A stretch of DNA of 64,000 bases from Hyaloscypha bicolor E (Eukaryota; Ascomycota; Leotiomycetes; Helotiales; Hyaloscyphaceae), in assembly GCF_002865645.1 (NCBI RefSeq), contig NW_020194557.1, positions 124,001 through 188,000 of the forward strand, given 5' to 3'. This document shows positions 11,911-24,500 of this stretch, in pieces (position 1 is the first letter of the stretch; each line of letters starts with the position of its first letter). The notes below the pieces were generated by a model. The model was not told the DNA's origin and did no database searches. It saw only the letters and a list, made by a program, of their open reading frames with translations. The position numbers and the translations under genes were made by a program.

Positions 11911-12291
11911 TTTACCTTTATCTTCGGCTTCGACATCGGTTCCTGAATTCATGGACCGGAAATTGGAAGGCTTCTTTCCATAACACCCGCACACGACACT
12001 TTCTTTTGTTAGACACACGCATACGGATACGAGTCCCAGACTCGTTCCATTCCTGCATCGTTGCTTCTTTCCTTATGTACCCTGTCTGCTTGCTTGCTAC
12101 GCAATATACCATCACGCGCGTCTTTACATTTGATTTAGTGTTCGGCTCGGTCCTGGGTGGCTGGGTGGGTGTACGATATGACAGGGTAGAATGATGTCAC
12201 GACCGCTTTCCCTAAAGAGAAGACTAATTATGGGTGTTGGATGGGGAAGGGACGAAAACATGACGGGATCGGGGATCGAGGCCCGGAGATT

Positions 12292-12318
12292 GGGGATTGG
12301 GGATTGGGGGTTAGAGGG
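12292..12318 (+). other. Potential G-quadruplex
   Basis: Four G-tracts of 4, 4, 5 and 3 bases, with loops ATT, ATT and TTAGA, fit the G3+N1-7 pattern on the plus strand. It lies about 380 bp past the TBC stop codon. Confidence 0.5.
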
Positions 12319-15217
12319 AGGAGTAAATCAGGATGGATGGATATGGAGTACTTGGTTGTATGTATGATAGAAGGTTGGTGAGATGAGGGGAATATATGCC
12401 CTCATGTGCGTTTTCTATATTTGTTTGTAGCACTGTGACCTGATTTCTGCTCGAAGGCTCCAAATTTGGAGTCGGAGTCGCTTTGACTTCGGATTTATTC
12501 GAGATTGGTTGGAGACAATTTGAGGATGGGTGAGATGGGCGTATGCAGGCGAGTACTCATACATGGACTTGGGTCAAGAGGAAGACAGAAGGCAGCTATC
12601 CAGTTATATATCAAGATACTCTATGAGGGTAGGCAGTTTGCGTCCTGAAACGTTGTATAGGCCTTTGTGGCATGCAATCCATAGTCTTGACGCTGAGGTT
12701 ATGGGGAAGATATCCGGGGTAGAAAGCTGGGTCACTGATTGAGAGTGTGCGACGTCCAGGAAGATGTTGAGAAGATCATGAGAAAGAAGAAGGGTATTGA
12801 GGTGCGCTGGACTCGGACCCATTTTGGAGTGAACAAACGGGGTTGGAGTCCATTGTGTGTTTTGTGATGAGGAAGTATGAGGTGAAGGAGATGGCGTGCT
12901 TTCCAATTTGCGGCCATCCAGGAAATATTTCTACGGTGAGGCTTGGTTGTTTGGAAGGGGGCTTGGATTAAAAGGACCTGGTAGTTTGGAGGCCGGGCTT
13001 TAAAAGGTACCGTGTGATTTGTAGTGAGGCTGGGTGAAGAAGGTCAGAGACTCTTTATTCGCAGGGAGCAAGAGGCAGTTGAAGTGTTTGTGGTGAGGTT
13101 AGGATGTTAAAATAAGGCGGGGTTCAAAGAGTTACAAGGACGCGTTCGTCGTAGAAAGGGGGCGTGATTCGAGGTGTGAATCAAAGATCCAGTTGGTTTC
13201 ACTGGTCATTGGTTGGTTTGGTTTGTACTGACAACCATTGTCAAATGCTATTGGCTTGGGCTGGAGGAGAGCTACGAACATTCCGCCGGAAGTCCGATGG
13301 AGGAAGGAGAGTCTGGTGGGAAATAGGGCTGATTCAGACCTGGAGTTGAAATTAAAGTTGAGAACTAGTCAGAATCTTTCGGAAAGCTTTGATCCGTAAC
13401 CTTTGCATCATTTACTTTCTGACAGCGAGGTTTTTAAAAGCATAAAAATGTCCTGATCTGGGTTCAAAAGCACCTCAGATGATCTTCTTCTTCCTTTCTC
13501 TTCTCGATGATGAACAGCTTCGACAATTTGATGACGCTTAAGCAGGTTCTTTTGAAAAAAGTATGTGACATATATGTATCTGAGGGGCCGCGGTGCCAGA
13601 AATGGCCGCTACCCTTCATTTTTTTTTTTGAATGGGAACAGATGGAAGTGTAGTCAGCTGCTAGCTCAGTGGAGGAAGGGAGAATAAGGGCAATCTCCTA
13701 TTCGCGCTTCCCTTGGTGAGGGAGATAATATTGAGGCAAATCTGCCCCTATGAACCAGCGAGAGATATCCAATGTCTCTAGACTTTAATTTTGAACATGG
13801 TGAATTATATGAAGAAACCCGGGAATAACTTGTGAAGCTGGGAAAGATCTCGAGGGAAAAGTCGAAAATTACAAGAATTTGCTAACATGACCCCTATTTC
13901 CGGTGCATGCTTTATTCCTGTGCATTTAGAAGAGTTTACTGGCGTCTTGTTCGGATGCTCTTTGATTTGCCTCCAGATCTTTGCTTCCTTCCGTCCACAT
14001 TGATAAAATCTACGAGCAGAGAGAAGGCGCGATTGCCGCAGGAACAAAGCGTGCAGCGCCTGGTCTAGGAACTGACTTCAGAGGCCACATTTTGCCCACG
14101 TATATCCAATTGGCCAATACGGCGAATAGGGAGAACAAGTTTTGCCATGAGACGTCGAGACGAGGCACGAGGTACGGGACACACGGCTTGAAACTCAAAT
14201 TCTCAATTATTGCAAAACGTGGCTTAAAACATTATAGGAAGACTAAGGAGCTTAACCTACTTAAGCACTGCCATGCTACCTCGCTAAGGAGGGTGCGCTA
14301 GAGGAAGAGGTCTCGCTGCGAACGCGAGGCAAGGTCATGTGATTTGGCGCGTCTTCCAATTCCAGGTTCCGTTCCATCTTCATCTCTTGCGGACATTCCT
14401 CAAATTGCACCACACGACGACCACCATCTGCTTGGCAGTGCGAGCTCATCAAATCACGCAGCCTTGCTGCAGCCGAAGTCACACAGAACTGTGCAGAAAC
14501 GAACCTGCAAGGACCGCATTGGTGTGGAGGCGGAATTTCGACGAACCGAAAGCCACTTTCTACTTGGACTAGAAGTTATGCCATTTATGCCATCGCTAAC
14601 CGCAGCCAGGTAAAACCTGCTTCTGCGGCGAAATCGACTTCGGTTGCTGATGACTCGCAAGTTGCAGTCGTTCCGTAGCCTTGAAGGGTTGTGTCAGCGG
14701 CTTGAACAAAGTTTGACTAGCGGAGCGAAGCGTCTTGACTCTTGACTCTCAGCTTTTCCATTGCTGTGGCTAAACCAAACTGTGGCCAAGTGGACCCGCA
14801 ACGGTGGCGCAGGCTGTGGACTGCCGCTTCTGGACGATCAGCGGAGCATCTCGACCTCGACCTCGAGACTCTCACATATCACGGCTGGCGGGGCCGGTGT
14901 GGCTGGTGCTGATCAGTGCGGGAGTTTTATCGATAAGGAAGGTGAGGGGGGAAGCTTCGACGGCGTGAGGCATGCTCAGCACGTTGTGATCGAGGACTGG
15001 AGGCTCGGGACGCCCGCTGCAGCCGCGGTGCGGGAGAGGGACTCGTCAGCCTTTTTTTTTTGCTGGACAGTTGTCTGCTCCCAAGCGCACCGCGCGGAGA
15101 AGAAGCTGCAAGAAAGCTGCAAAGTCCACGGAGTCCGCAACGCCACACCGGTCCTGTCAGGAAGCCAGCTCAAGGTCGGAGTCTCGTTTCCAAGTTCTTT
15201 GGAGCAGAGTAGGCAGA

Positions 15218-15243
15218 GGACGTCGACGGACGTCGACGGACGT
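15218..15243. repeat. 10-nt tandem repeat GGACGTCGAC, 2.6 copies
   Basis: Two full copies and a partial third of GGACGTCGAC, directly adjacent. Each unit contains the palindromes GACGTC and GTCGAC, so the site could bind dimeric factors (GACGTC is CRE-like). No function is shown. Confidence 0.75.
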
Positions 15244-18167
15244 ACCAGTCCTGGACCCTGCCCTTGTCAGGAGGTCTGCGCTCGCTTGCGATCAGCATGG
15301 CGACAGGGATTTTGTCCCCGGAAGGCCTGGGCAGGGCACTCGGATCGTCTCCATCACGCACCCAGCGAGGCAACTGAGACACTTTTCCGAACATGCGGTT
15401 GAGGTCTGCTCACTCTAGCCTGTCGAGGATCGGCCTCTGCCTGCTGGAAACCCTGATCTGCCTCGCTCGCGTGAGACTTGACGGCAGGGCGTTTGCGATC
15501 GACAGCGAGGCTAGCAGACCCATTGGCTTCGAGCAGTCAAAAATTGAGTGTATTCGCCTTGGGCTGCAATTCGCCGATCTCATGCCGCCGTGAGCGCGTC
15601 ATTATCAACCGAGACTGGGACTCGGGTATGTCAGCCGAGAGACGAGGACAGAGTCTCTTGCAAGATCCGTCAGCCAGCAAGCCTTCTTTCACCTTGTTTG
15701 ACTTCTGAAGTCTGTCGGCCTCCCCCCAGAAATACAGAGTACGATATGTGGGGGAAAGTCTCCACTTGGCTTGGCTTGACCGATCAAATTATTCACCGTC
15801 AAGAATCGTCGAAAATAGCTTGGGCGGGACTCCAGCCTATTAGGAGCTCTTGCTCTTGTTACTTATCAGCAACAAATCTAGGGACTGATCTGATAAGAAT
15901 GAATCGTGGAGTTCAGTACGTGGTGGACTTGCATTCATAGTAATGGCCGGGAAGGGAGGTCGGTTTGACCGAGCCGCGTACTGGCCATCGATGATTGTTC
16001 CAATTAAGCGAGGCATATTGTCGATCGACCCGGGAGCTGGAAAATATCCCATCCCGAGCATACGTTTCCCTCCGATTGTTGTCTCACTCCATAACCTGCA
16101 CGTCAGTGCTGATCTTTCCCGAGCCACTGATAAGACTGCGTTTGGCGAGAAAAAGCAGACATGTAAACCACTCAAGGTCCTTGGTTGGCTCGCTGCGGCC
16201 CCCCCGTGCCCTGACGTCTTTGGACGATCTTCAGCCGTGTGGCACAGGAGATTTTCGAAGGTCGAATCAGAAGTGATTTATCAGGGTACAATGCTTAACT
16301 GAAGCAGCTGTTCAGGGACTACAAACACATCGTCAAAACCCGGTGTTAGCATCCAATCCCCACTACCAGACTGCTGGTTCAGTTTGAGGACTGGCGACTC
16401 CGAGAATTTGTGTTCACACAATCGGCGCAAGTTCGTGATACTCGAGGTCAATCCAATGCCAGCGGCCGTTCAAGTTGACTAATCGCCTGAACGCCAAGCA
16501 CAAAGTCTCGGCTTTTTTGAATTGAGTGACCAGTTCGGCGTGCGGGATATGCGCTGCGTTCTTTCTGCAGAAGCTACGGCAATCGTCTCCCTGTCAGGGC
16601 AGGTCCTTACACTTCAACTAGCTCTTGTTCTTTCGATGTCACCGGGCGCTTTCGGCGTGATAGGCACTCACTGAAAGAAGATCAAGGTCTCCTTACATAT
16701 TAGTTCAGGCTTATGTCTTCGGCAGGCTGGCGTGAGCTGACAGCAATCTTGCACTTTCACAATCTTGTTCCAGAGTCAGAGCTCCTCTAGGCAGACTACC
16801 GACCAGACCGGTGGTGGGCGACGAAATAAAGTTTTCCACGCGCCGATTGACGCCGTGGAAGCGCGCCGTTGAACTTCTCGGGGAAAATGTCACCTCAAAG
16901 CCTGGGGGGTTGGTGCCTCACCTAGCTGTGCTTGGGTGCACTTAGCCTGTAACTTTTTGCTTACTACTCTACCGACTCACCAGTGCTGCTCGTCTGCATA
17001 AGATCATTGAACGGAGCGTCACGATCGTGGCTCGTTGATCCTTAGCGACAATGTCATGAGCGCCTTTGATCAACTTTGCGGTAAGACTTTGTGCTGAAGC
17101 TACCAGAACGCTTCTGCTTTTGTAGAAGCGGTTGGGACTATTATGCCATTTATGGAAGAGTACACGGGAATTTGAGACTCGAGGCTTGACCACTACCTGC
17201 AGAAGGAATTACTGTACCCACTATGCCGCGCTCCTTCAATCACTGGCCTGCCGGCTGATGACCAAGGAAGCCCCCTCAAAATATCAGGTCGGAAGTGCAG
17301 ATTGCAGCCAACTCGAATCTCGGAAGGTGCGTTTTGGATTTCAATGCGGCGTCGCAGGGGCACTCTTTCCAAAATGACGGCGGTGACCCGAGGTCCTTCA
17401 TCTCGCTCAGGACAGGCGTTGGAAACACATACAAAATTTCTCCAGCCACAGCACCAGCCCGCGATTCCCATCCTGGCTGCATGCCACTTTGCCCCAGCAT
17501 CTTTGACCTCGACGATCAGCGGATCAAGCCTGTGGAACGGAACGGGCGAGATGCAGAGATGGAAGCTGGCAGAACAGATTGCCACCGGTGTTTTGGGCGG
17601 CGGAGGACCTTGGTCCAACGGAGCGCAAGCCACTTCACGCCCACATCTCCGGATGTCCCTTTGGTTTCGATCAGTTGAAACTTGGGCGTCCTTATCAGGC
17701 CATAGGCCTCCCGATGCCGTTCTACATCCCATGCCATGCCGCACATCAAGGAACCGCACATCCGTTTGGCGACCGCGGGGAGGCCCCAAATCAGCGCCAC
17801 CGCCAACCAGCACCAGTTTCCGAGCCAAACTCCAGAATTGGAACGTTGAGAAATGGACCCATGTTTGCCAGCGCTGTTGGCTCTCGAGACTCGCAGTATT
17901 TATTCCCTGCTGCAGTTCTAAGTTTGGTGCCTACAGTCTCGCAAGCATAGACTATTCCAGTAATAATCTCTGTCCAGAAGCAAGATTCTATTTGTGGGCC
18001 GAGCAGAATTTCATCATCCACTCATTGCTTTTCGACTCGGCAGCCAAATTTGGGGTGGCCATGGAGAATTTATTTTAATCTTCGTCGTGACTTGCCAGTC
18101 AATCATCTGGTCCTTTCATACCGGAGGAGGTGCTGCTAAGCTGCTTACGTTTCTTCTTATGTTGTCC

Positions 18168-18180
18168 GGGGGGGGGGGGG
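18168..18180 (+). repeat. Poly-G run, 13 bases
   Basis: An uninterrupted run of 13 G on the plus strand. Its length may vary between isolates or be misassembled. Confidence 0.8.
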
Positions 18181-18487
18181 CAGTCCAACGAGGCAGGCGA
18201 CCCAACTGCGGCAGGGTGATTGGGCCGAACAGGGGCCTTCGGCGTGAAGATCCCTTGCGTTTCAAGAATTCTTGAAGGGCAAGGATTTGAGATCGGCCTA
18301 GTCCTGAATGGGATTTTACGGTGGGTAGTAGCCCCTTCCCGGAGACGTGCACTGCTGGAGCATGCGAGTGTCAGAACCCTGGCCAGAGCTAAGGATCCCT
18401 GCAAACCTTTATTATCCCACTTGGTGCGGGTAAGGTGACGGCGAGCTGCGAGCAACTTGCAACTCACAGACTATTCAGAGTGCAGCG

Positions 18488-18546
18488 GACTGGCACTGCA
18501 CTGGCACTAGCACTGGCACTGGCACTGGCACTGGTGCCGGGACTGG
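18488..18546. repeat. Hexanucleotide repeat ACTGGC, imperfect
   Basis: About eight to nine imperfect copies of ACTGGC/CTGGCA in roughly 60 bp, with one copy changed to CTAGCA. It looks like a minisatellite able to change length. It lies about 1.3 kb upstream of the Pro/Gln-rich gene, outside any supported ORF. Confidence 0.75.
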
Positions 18547-19883
18547 CAAAGCGGCAGCAGGCACTGAGGCATATCTCCCATGGTCCCATCTGCTGCTGCT
18601 GCTGCTCTTTGCGGCCCGTCTAGCTGCCAGTTTACCCCCTCGGACATACCTATTCGAGCCATCGTGGATGAGGGGTCGGCCTCTCGGCCTGCCTGCTGCC
18701 CAATTGCTCCTCGTGGGCCCCGTCGAGTTTTATCATGTCAGCAACATCCACCACTCATCTCAACAGCTCTTCCCTGCCCCGGACACTAGACCCTCCCGCG
18801 CCACTCAAGTACAAACTACAAAGCTACTTCCCACCAGAGCTTCAGCCCCAGCCCCCAGGCTTCGGGCCCCAGTCTAGCTCCCCCACCACCCATGCCCACA
18901 ATTCCAACTACTTCTGCCCGCGTTCTGTCCCATGGCATGGCGAGCCGGCACAACCAGCCATTCTAATCACGCACCTACTATGTGGTCGTTGCCACTGACA
19001 TTTCGGACGAGGCCCACCTGCAATACCAACGACATGTGGCCCAGATAGTGACGGGTTTGCACCTGACCTTCGCCCTAAGAATACCCCCAGCCTGTCCAAG
19101 GAACAGAAGCTAGGTAGCTGCTCATTACAGGTTCGTCTTGAACGGGACCAAAACAAACAGTTCATTAATACTGTCCTCAAAAAGGCATCTCGCCACATTC
19201 GGGTTCCCTTCGGAAATATTGCAAGTATGGGTACATGCTTCTATGCTTGTTCGTGGTAATATCGCCCATCCTTGTCTTCCTTCTCTGGCCGTCGAGCATA
19301 CAGTGCTTTCCTGTCCATATCGACCTGGAAACATCTTCCCTCCTTGATTGTTATTATACCAGCCCTCCGGTTTTCTGGGTGATGGGGTGGAGCTTCTCTG
19401 CTGACGCCTCATTCTCTGGACCTGTCCTGTCACATACTGCCGATCTCGATTCTATCCGGCAACTCGACACCTCTAGCATCTTTTCACACACAAACTTTGT
19501 CCCGCAAAGAGATCGCCCCTGCAGTTCAAGGAACCGTCCTGGACTAGATCTGGAGGTCTCACTCGCAGCCCTATATGATTAACAGACGCCAATTAGACCC
19601 CACTGTTCCACGCACTTCACTGTCATTCCGGGTCTGGGGCCCGTCTGGAGGATTTAATACACAGTCCAGGTAACCTTACTATCCTTCCTATTACGGCGCA
19701 CGGTACCTCCCTGGAGATGAATCTAAGCCAGTGTGGGGGGGGGTGAAGGCTGTTCTTCATAAAAGTCTCTAGTCCCCACTCGCCTAGCACTACCTCGTAC
19801 CTCACCTCCTTTCTTTCAAAGGTCACTTCTGCCTCTACTACTTGATGTTTCTCTTCTTTTAGTTTCAAGATATTTCTGTCGAG

Positions 19884-21532
19884 ATGTTGCTCACTATTAA
19901 ACAGCCAGCACATCACGGTTACAAGTCTTTCCATGACTATACTCCTCCCACACCGCCGTCCACCTCTCGTTTCTCTCCTGCGGTTGCCTCGACGGGACCG
20001 TCACTCCCTCCCATACCTGCCACCAACAAATCTCTTCCTCCTCTACCGGCTGCAAAAGCGACTCCACAGCCAATGTCTACACCCCATCGTGGCTTGCCTC
20101 CAGTGGCGGCCATGACACTGCCTCAATCCACACAGCAACCACCGCCAATAGGTCAACCGCCCTTAAATCAGCCTATGGGACAGTTGCCTGCTCCACCACA
20201 GCAATGGCAAGGGGCAGAAGAATCGATGAGGAATTGGTTGCATGCCAAGGCCGAAGAAGACAAACGAAAGCAGGAGGAAGAGAAGACTCGACAAGAGTCA
20301 CTTCGACTCGAGCAACGAAAGATCGAGCAAGATATGCTGAGGACGTCATTGAGCGGAGGCATCCCTCCCTACATGATTCCCATGGTTTTTGCTGGTATGG
20401 GAGGGGGCAATCTCCCAAATGCCAGCTTAGAATGGGCCCAACACTACATGGCACAAGCTCACCATCTCCAACAACAGCAGCAAATTCAGCAGCAGCAGCA
20501 GTTACTTCCCTCGCAGGGTCAAACTTCGCCCGAGCAGGTACAGAGGAGAGATTCTCGAGTCCAGCCATATGGGGGACAGCAGCATCCTGCGCCTATGACT
20601 GTTCCATCAACGCCTATCGGGACAGTGAGCTCTCAAACACAAGGAGCTGGCTTTCTACCGAGCTATCCAATGTCACCAGCATCTCGAGCACGCCAACCTG
20701 TTCCAGCACAGAGCGCAATTGCCAGGCAGCCTCAAGCGTCTCATTTACCTAGGCTGAATACGGGAGAAATGCATATCCAACCACCCCCACCAGGTCCGAG
20801 CATGCAAATACTCCCTGGCCAACCAAGCCATCCGTTGCAGCAATCACAGTCAGCACAGCAGCAGGAACCACAGTCGTCTCCATCAATTTACTTCCACCAT
20901 TGGCAGCCGCCAACTACGCAAGCAGGCACTTCCGGCACCGCCAATCAGCCCTCAACTCCTTCAGGCAAGCTTTAATGGTTTACTCATATCGAAAGAGCTG
21001 CATTTTAATGTTTATCCCAGATCATACTTCATCCCCGAAGAAACGCAAGGCTACGGGACCTCAACAGGCTGCGCCGCCACCAACCTCGCAGCCTCAATAT
21101 ACTTCTCCCCCATTCTCGCAGACTGGTTCGTCTGTCTCGAATACACCCTCGAGCCGACGTCGCGGCCACTCGAGACAAAGAAGCGACATGTCAAGTCGGG
21201 GTGTCGACTCTTACGGACGGCCCACGAGTCGCCATCGCCATACGGAGAACACTTTCAGTGTTCAGAGTGGGGCATCACCACAAACTCAAGGTTCGGAGCA
21301 GCAAGGGCCGGCGGCAGCAGGAGAGGCACGGCGACGATCGGGGGGCTCGCATCCCGTTTCATCAATGTTGGAGCAGAGCGAGTCGCGGCCATCGTCATAT
21401 TCGCAGCAAACACAAAGAGACCCTCAGTATTCGGCTGGACCGGAGATGAGGTATGAGGAACGACGTACGACGCCCGAAGAAGACAGTTCAAGACGAGCAG
21501 GTGTTGCCAAGCGAGATGATGGGCGAGATTAG
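19884..21532 (+). CDS. Proline/glutamine-rich putative nuclear regulator
   Basis: Two exons (19884-20964 and 21021-21532) give 530 residues. I do not recognise a named domain. From the N-terminus: a short block MLLTIKQPAHHGYKSFHDY; a long Pro/Ser/Thr-rich stretch; a charged helical segment around residues 113-155 with many Lys, Glu, Arg and Gln (predicted coiled coil); GGIPPYMIPMVFAGMGGG; a polyglutamine tract around residues 193-208; then Pro/Gln/Ser-rich sequence. Exon 2 opens with SPKKRKATG, a classic basic nuclear localisation signal, and ends in Ser/Arg-rich sequence. This composition fits a transcriptional coregulator, but that is inference. The exons join only through a GC-AG intron; without splicing the protein stops at SGKL before the nuclear signal. 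An 8-kb gene-free region lies upstream. Confidence 0.75.
20965..21020 (+). other. GC-AG intron of the Pro/Gln-rich gene
   Basis: 56 nt, boundaries CAG|GCAAGC and TCCCAG|ATC. It keeps the frame (phase 1) and joins PSTPS to DHTSSPKKRK. No GT donor before the in-frame TAA gives a working join. Retaining the intron truncates the product at residue 363. Confidence 0.65.
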
Positions 21533-24500
21533 AGTTGTTTCAAAGATAGTTGTCGACGATTTGATGCGCCCCTTACAAATATCCTACGCGAGATGAAATG
21601 ATCGCCAGCGAACATGTTCATCAACAAAAACGAAACGAAACGGCCACGACTAAAACGAGATTCGAACTCCTTCGACAGGTTCAGCCAGCTTCGAGCAATA
21701 TTTTTTCCAGCTTTTGCAATGTCATCCTGCAACTCCGCATCATGGACGGTTTAGAAGATACCCATTTTTCTGCATTATTATTGCTGGCCACTAATTTCTA
21801 TTATACTTTCTACAGTTGTTTTAAAAAGAGTTGAAGGGTGTTTATACAATCTGTACATCATTCATTTTCCTGGTGGGCAAGGACCCATTGTATCATATTA
21901 TCATTTGAACTAGACGCTGGGTCACCCCTCCTGATTGCGCAGATTTGTTCGGGCCGATCGTCTGCAGAGTTCTCGAAGGACGGCAGGCTGGAGGGGGATA
22001 TTGACATATTGTACATATTGATATTAGTTCCTAGAAACGCGGAAGAAGGATCAGGGCTACTCTGGGATGGGTCAAAGAAGGAAGGAGCCTAAAAAATATG
22101 GATTGCATGGGAAGCAAATCAGGAGCGAGCAGTCAGTCTCAGGACAGCCTTCCTGTGGACAGTTGAAAAGGCCGCACAATTCTCGACGAGAAAAGCAATC
22201 AAAAAGACAAATTCTCGCGATACCTTCTCCATACTCTGTCGTCGGGAAATCTCCTCATTCTACACGGCGTCCGCGTTACCGGCCGCGCCTCCCTTCCGCC
22301 CCAAAATGGAGATTAGCCATGCGCCAAGAGGAGACGATCAAACGTACGCGTTCCCCTCATCCCTGCGAATGGGCCTTATGGAGAACAGAGATCAGATCCT
22401 GGGAAATAAGAGCCGCAGTATTGCGGTGATGTTATCAGCACAGACGTTTCACATCGATATGAACCTGAACCCTGCACCCCCATTGTTTACCTTGAAGCCC
22501 ACGGAGCAACTTTCGAACGAGGAAATACTACTGTAGGAGGTCGGTAAGTTTGACGTGACTGTGGATCATAAGACCTCCTCTGTTAAGGCCTTGATCTACT
22601 GTAGAAGGGCGGTTGGAAGTGCTGGGATTGGTGCTTCTGATCTTCATGAAAGATAGGATGAATTGAAACTCATCTGGAAGCGAGGCTTACCGGCTGCAAA
22701 ACTCGAATCTCGGGACTCGGACTCGGTGGAAAGGCTGGGAATGTGGATATGCTGAATGCAGCCCCCAGCGTCACTTGTTACGACAGCCCGCAACGTGGCA
22801 TGAGGTGGAAATTCCATGTGTGGGAGTTCCGAATAATGAGTGATGAGGCTTCCTCCCGCAACTAGTTTTTGCTTCAACTGGCGCCGGCTAGGAAAGGCTC
22901 GTCGGCCCCCACAATTCTAGAATTGCAGCCTTTCACTCAACGAGACATTGAATCTCCGCCCGTCACTGACGTACTGTGCTATTCCAGGAGCGGCTCGGAT
23001 AACGGTATGGTACCTTGTCCCTGTTAATCCGGGCCGCCCCAATCGGTGCTACACCACGTTTTAGGACGAGCCATTTCAAGGTAGCTAGATCCCCTCAGGC
23101 TGACAACAGCAAGAAATAGCCTCAGTAACTCGTACCGATGTATCTATCCGTGTTTCCATTGTCATTCCAACTTTGGGAATTCTAACCCGTGATGGCGGCA
23201 AGACTCAGCGCGGGTTACCGCAGTGGAAAGTAGTCGAGATAGGGAGTAATAACGAGGCTGCAGACGCCACATCTTCAAATCCCAGCCACAAAAACCAAGA
23301 TGACAACTCCTTCCGAGGATGGATCACATGTTGGTGCTTCATTGACGGGAAGGCAAGGTCAGCTGCGGGAAATTAACATGCAAGCCGATATAGGAATTGC
23401 TCATCTTCTCGGTTACGGGATTTAGATTGGTGGGGCAGGGGCGTCGTAGTCCCGATTCGTCGACTTTGCGTTTCAGATAGAATCCTGGTTTGTCTGATTT
23501 GTCTCCTTTGGTGTTCCTCTGTTGACATGCTGTGCTCGCTGCAGTCTAGTGTGCAATATGCAACTTGTGCAGCGCATGCAGGTACACCGCCTCGTGATGA
23601 GTTAGTCATACATAATTCTTCCAAATGCAGGCTGCTTATCGTTGTGCAACTTTGAGCAGTAGTGCAGCTTGTTTAATATTGCGCCGTGGTGACTGAGCGG
23701 GTGTGATGTAATGTGCATAGATACATTGCCGAAGTGTAGAAATGTATTGGATGTAAAGTATACCCATATTAGAAGAAATTCGATGGTGGACGGTTTCGGG
23801 GTCCAGGACTTTTTGATAGTAATAGCTCAATTAACTGAGCTGGATCTTCCTGCGCGTGGAAAGATGCGTCTAGAGAGTGTGGGACGAAAGGGGTTCGCAT
23901 TCTGGAACATGACCATGCTATGTCGAATTTGGGAAGTTTATTTTTGGATGAAGGCGAGGATAAATTGAACCTGGGTCGATTTCTGGGAAGTATAGTTTGG
24001 CCGCGATAAGCTTGGAAGGGGTCGAAAGGCGGTCAGTCTTGAGCACGCTCTGATGGAGAAGTTCGTGGGAACGAAGTCAGTATGGCCAGAGAGATCTGGA
24101 ATTCCAATGCACCATTAGGAAAATGCCAGACGAAAGCAAAACAAGGAACCGTACTGGGGACCACCCACTCTGGAAGAATTCTCACCATGCTGAAACAACT
24201 CAGGAACAGAAGTGGGCGGTCAACAAGTTTGTACATGATGCTCGAGAATTACTCGTCCTGAGTGTCAGGGAAATCGAGGACCGAGTAACATTGACCCGCT
24301 CAATAAGTCAATATTGAAGACCTATTTCTACCTCCATACACGACTCGGTGTCAAGCAAGAGGCATACGATTCGTAAACAAACATCAACGATGTCCATATG
24401 ATATGCTTCATACGAACAAAAAGGTTTGGGCGGCCGACAAAGAAGATCCTCCAGACCTCGCTGTTCATGCTAGCGGAGAACTCCTGTTCTGAAACCTACA

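Larger units (their letters stand above)
11911..19883. other. Eight-kilobase region without a convincing gene
   Basis: Nearly 8 kb between the TBC gene and the Pro/Gln-rich gene. Many short frames occur on both strands; the longest (17302-18078 plus, 17193-17828 minus, 14761-15402 plus) overlap each other, have no domain, no matching exon partners and biased composition, so I do not call them. What can be seen: a possible G-quadruplex (12292-12318), T runs (13619-13629, 15052-15061), a 10-nt tandem repeat (15218-15243), a G13 run (18168-18180), an ACTGGC-type hexamer repeat (18488-18546) and a G9 run (19735-19743). The most likely role is a very long promoter and 5' leader of the gene at 19884, possibly with non-coding transcripts (inference). 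Confidence 0.5.

Noticed and set aside
13655..13740. tRNA-like D-arm text TAGCTCAGTGG
   Set aside because: No matching D-stem partner, no T-arm GTTCGA box and no acceptor stem within the right distance.
21640..21735. T-arm-like GAGTTCGAATCTC on the minus strand
   Set aside because: The T-stem is imperfect and no D-arm or anticodon arm precedes it.
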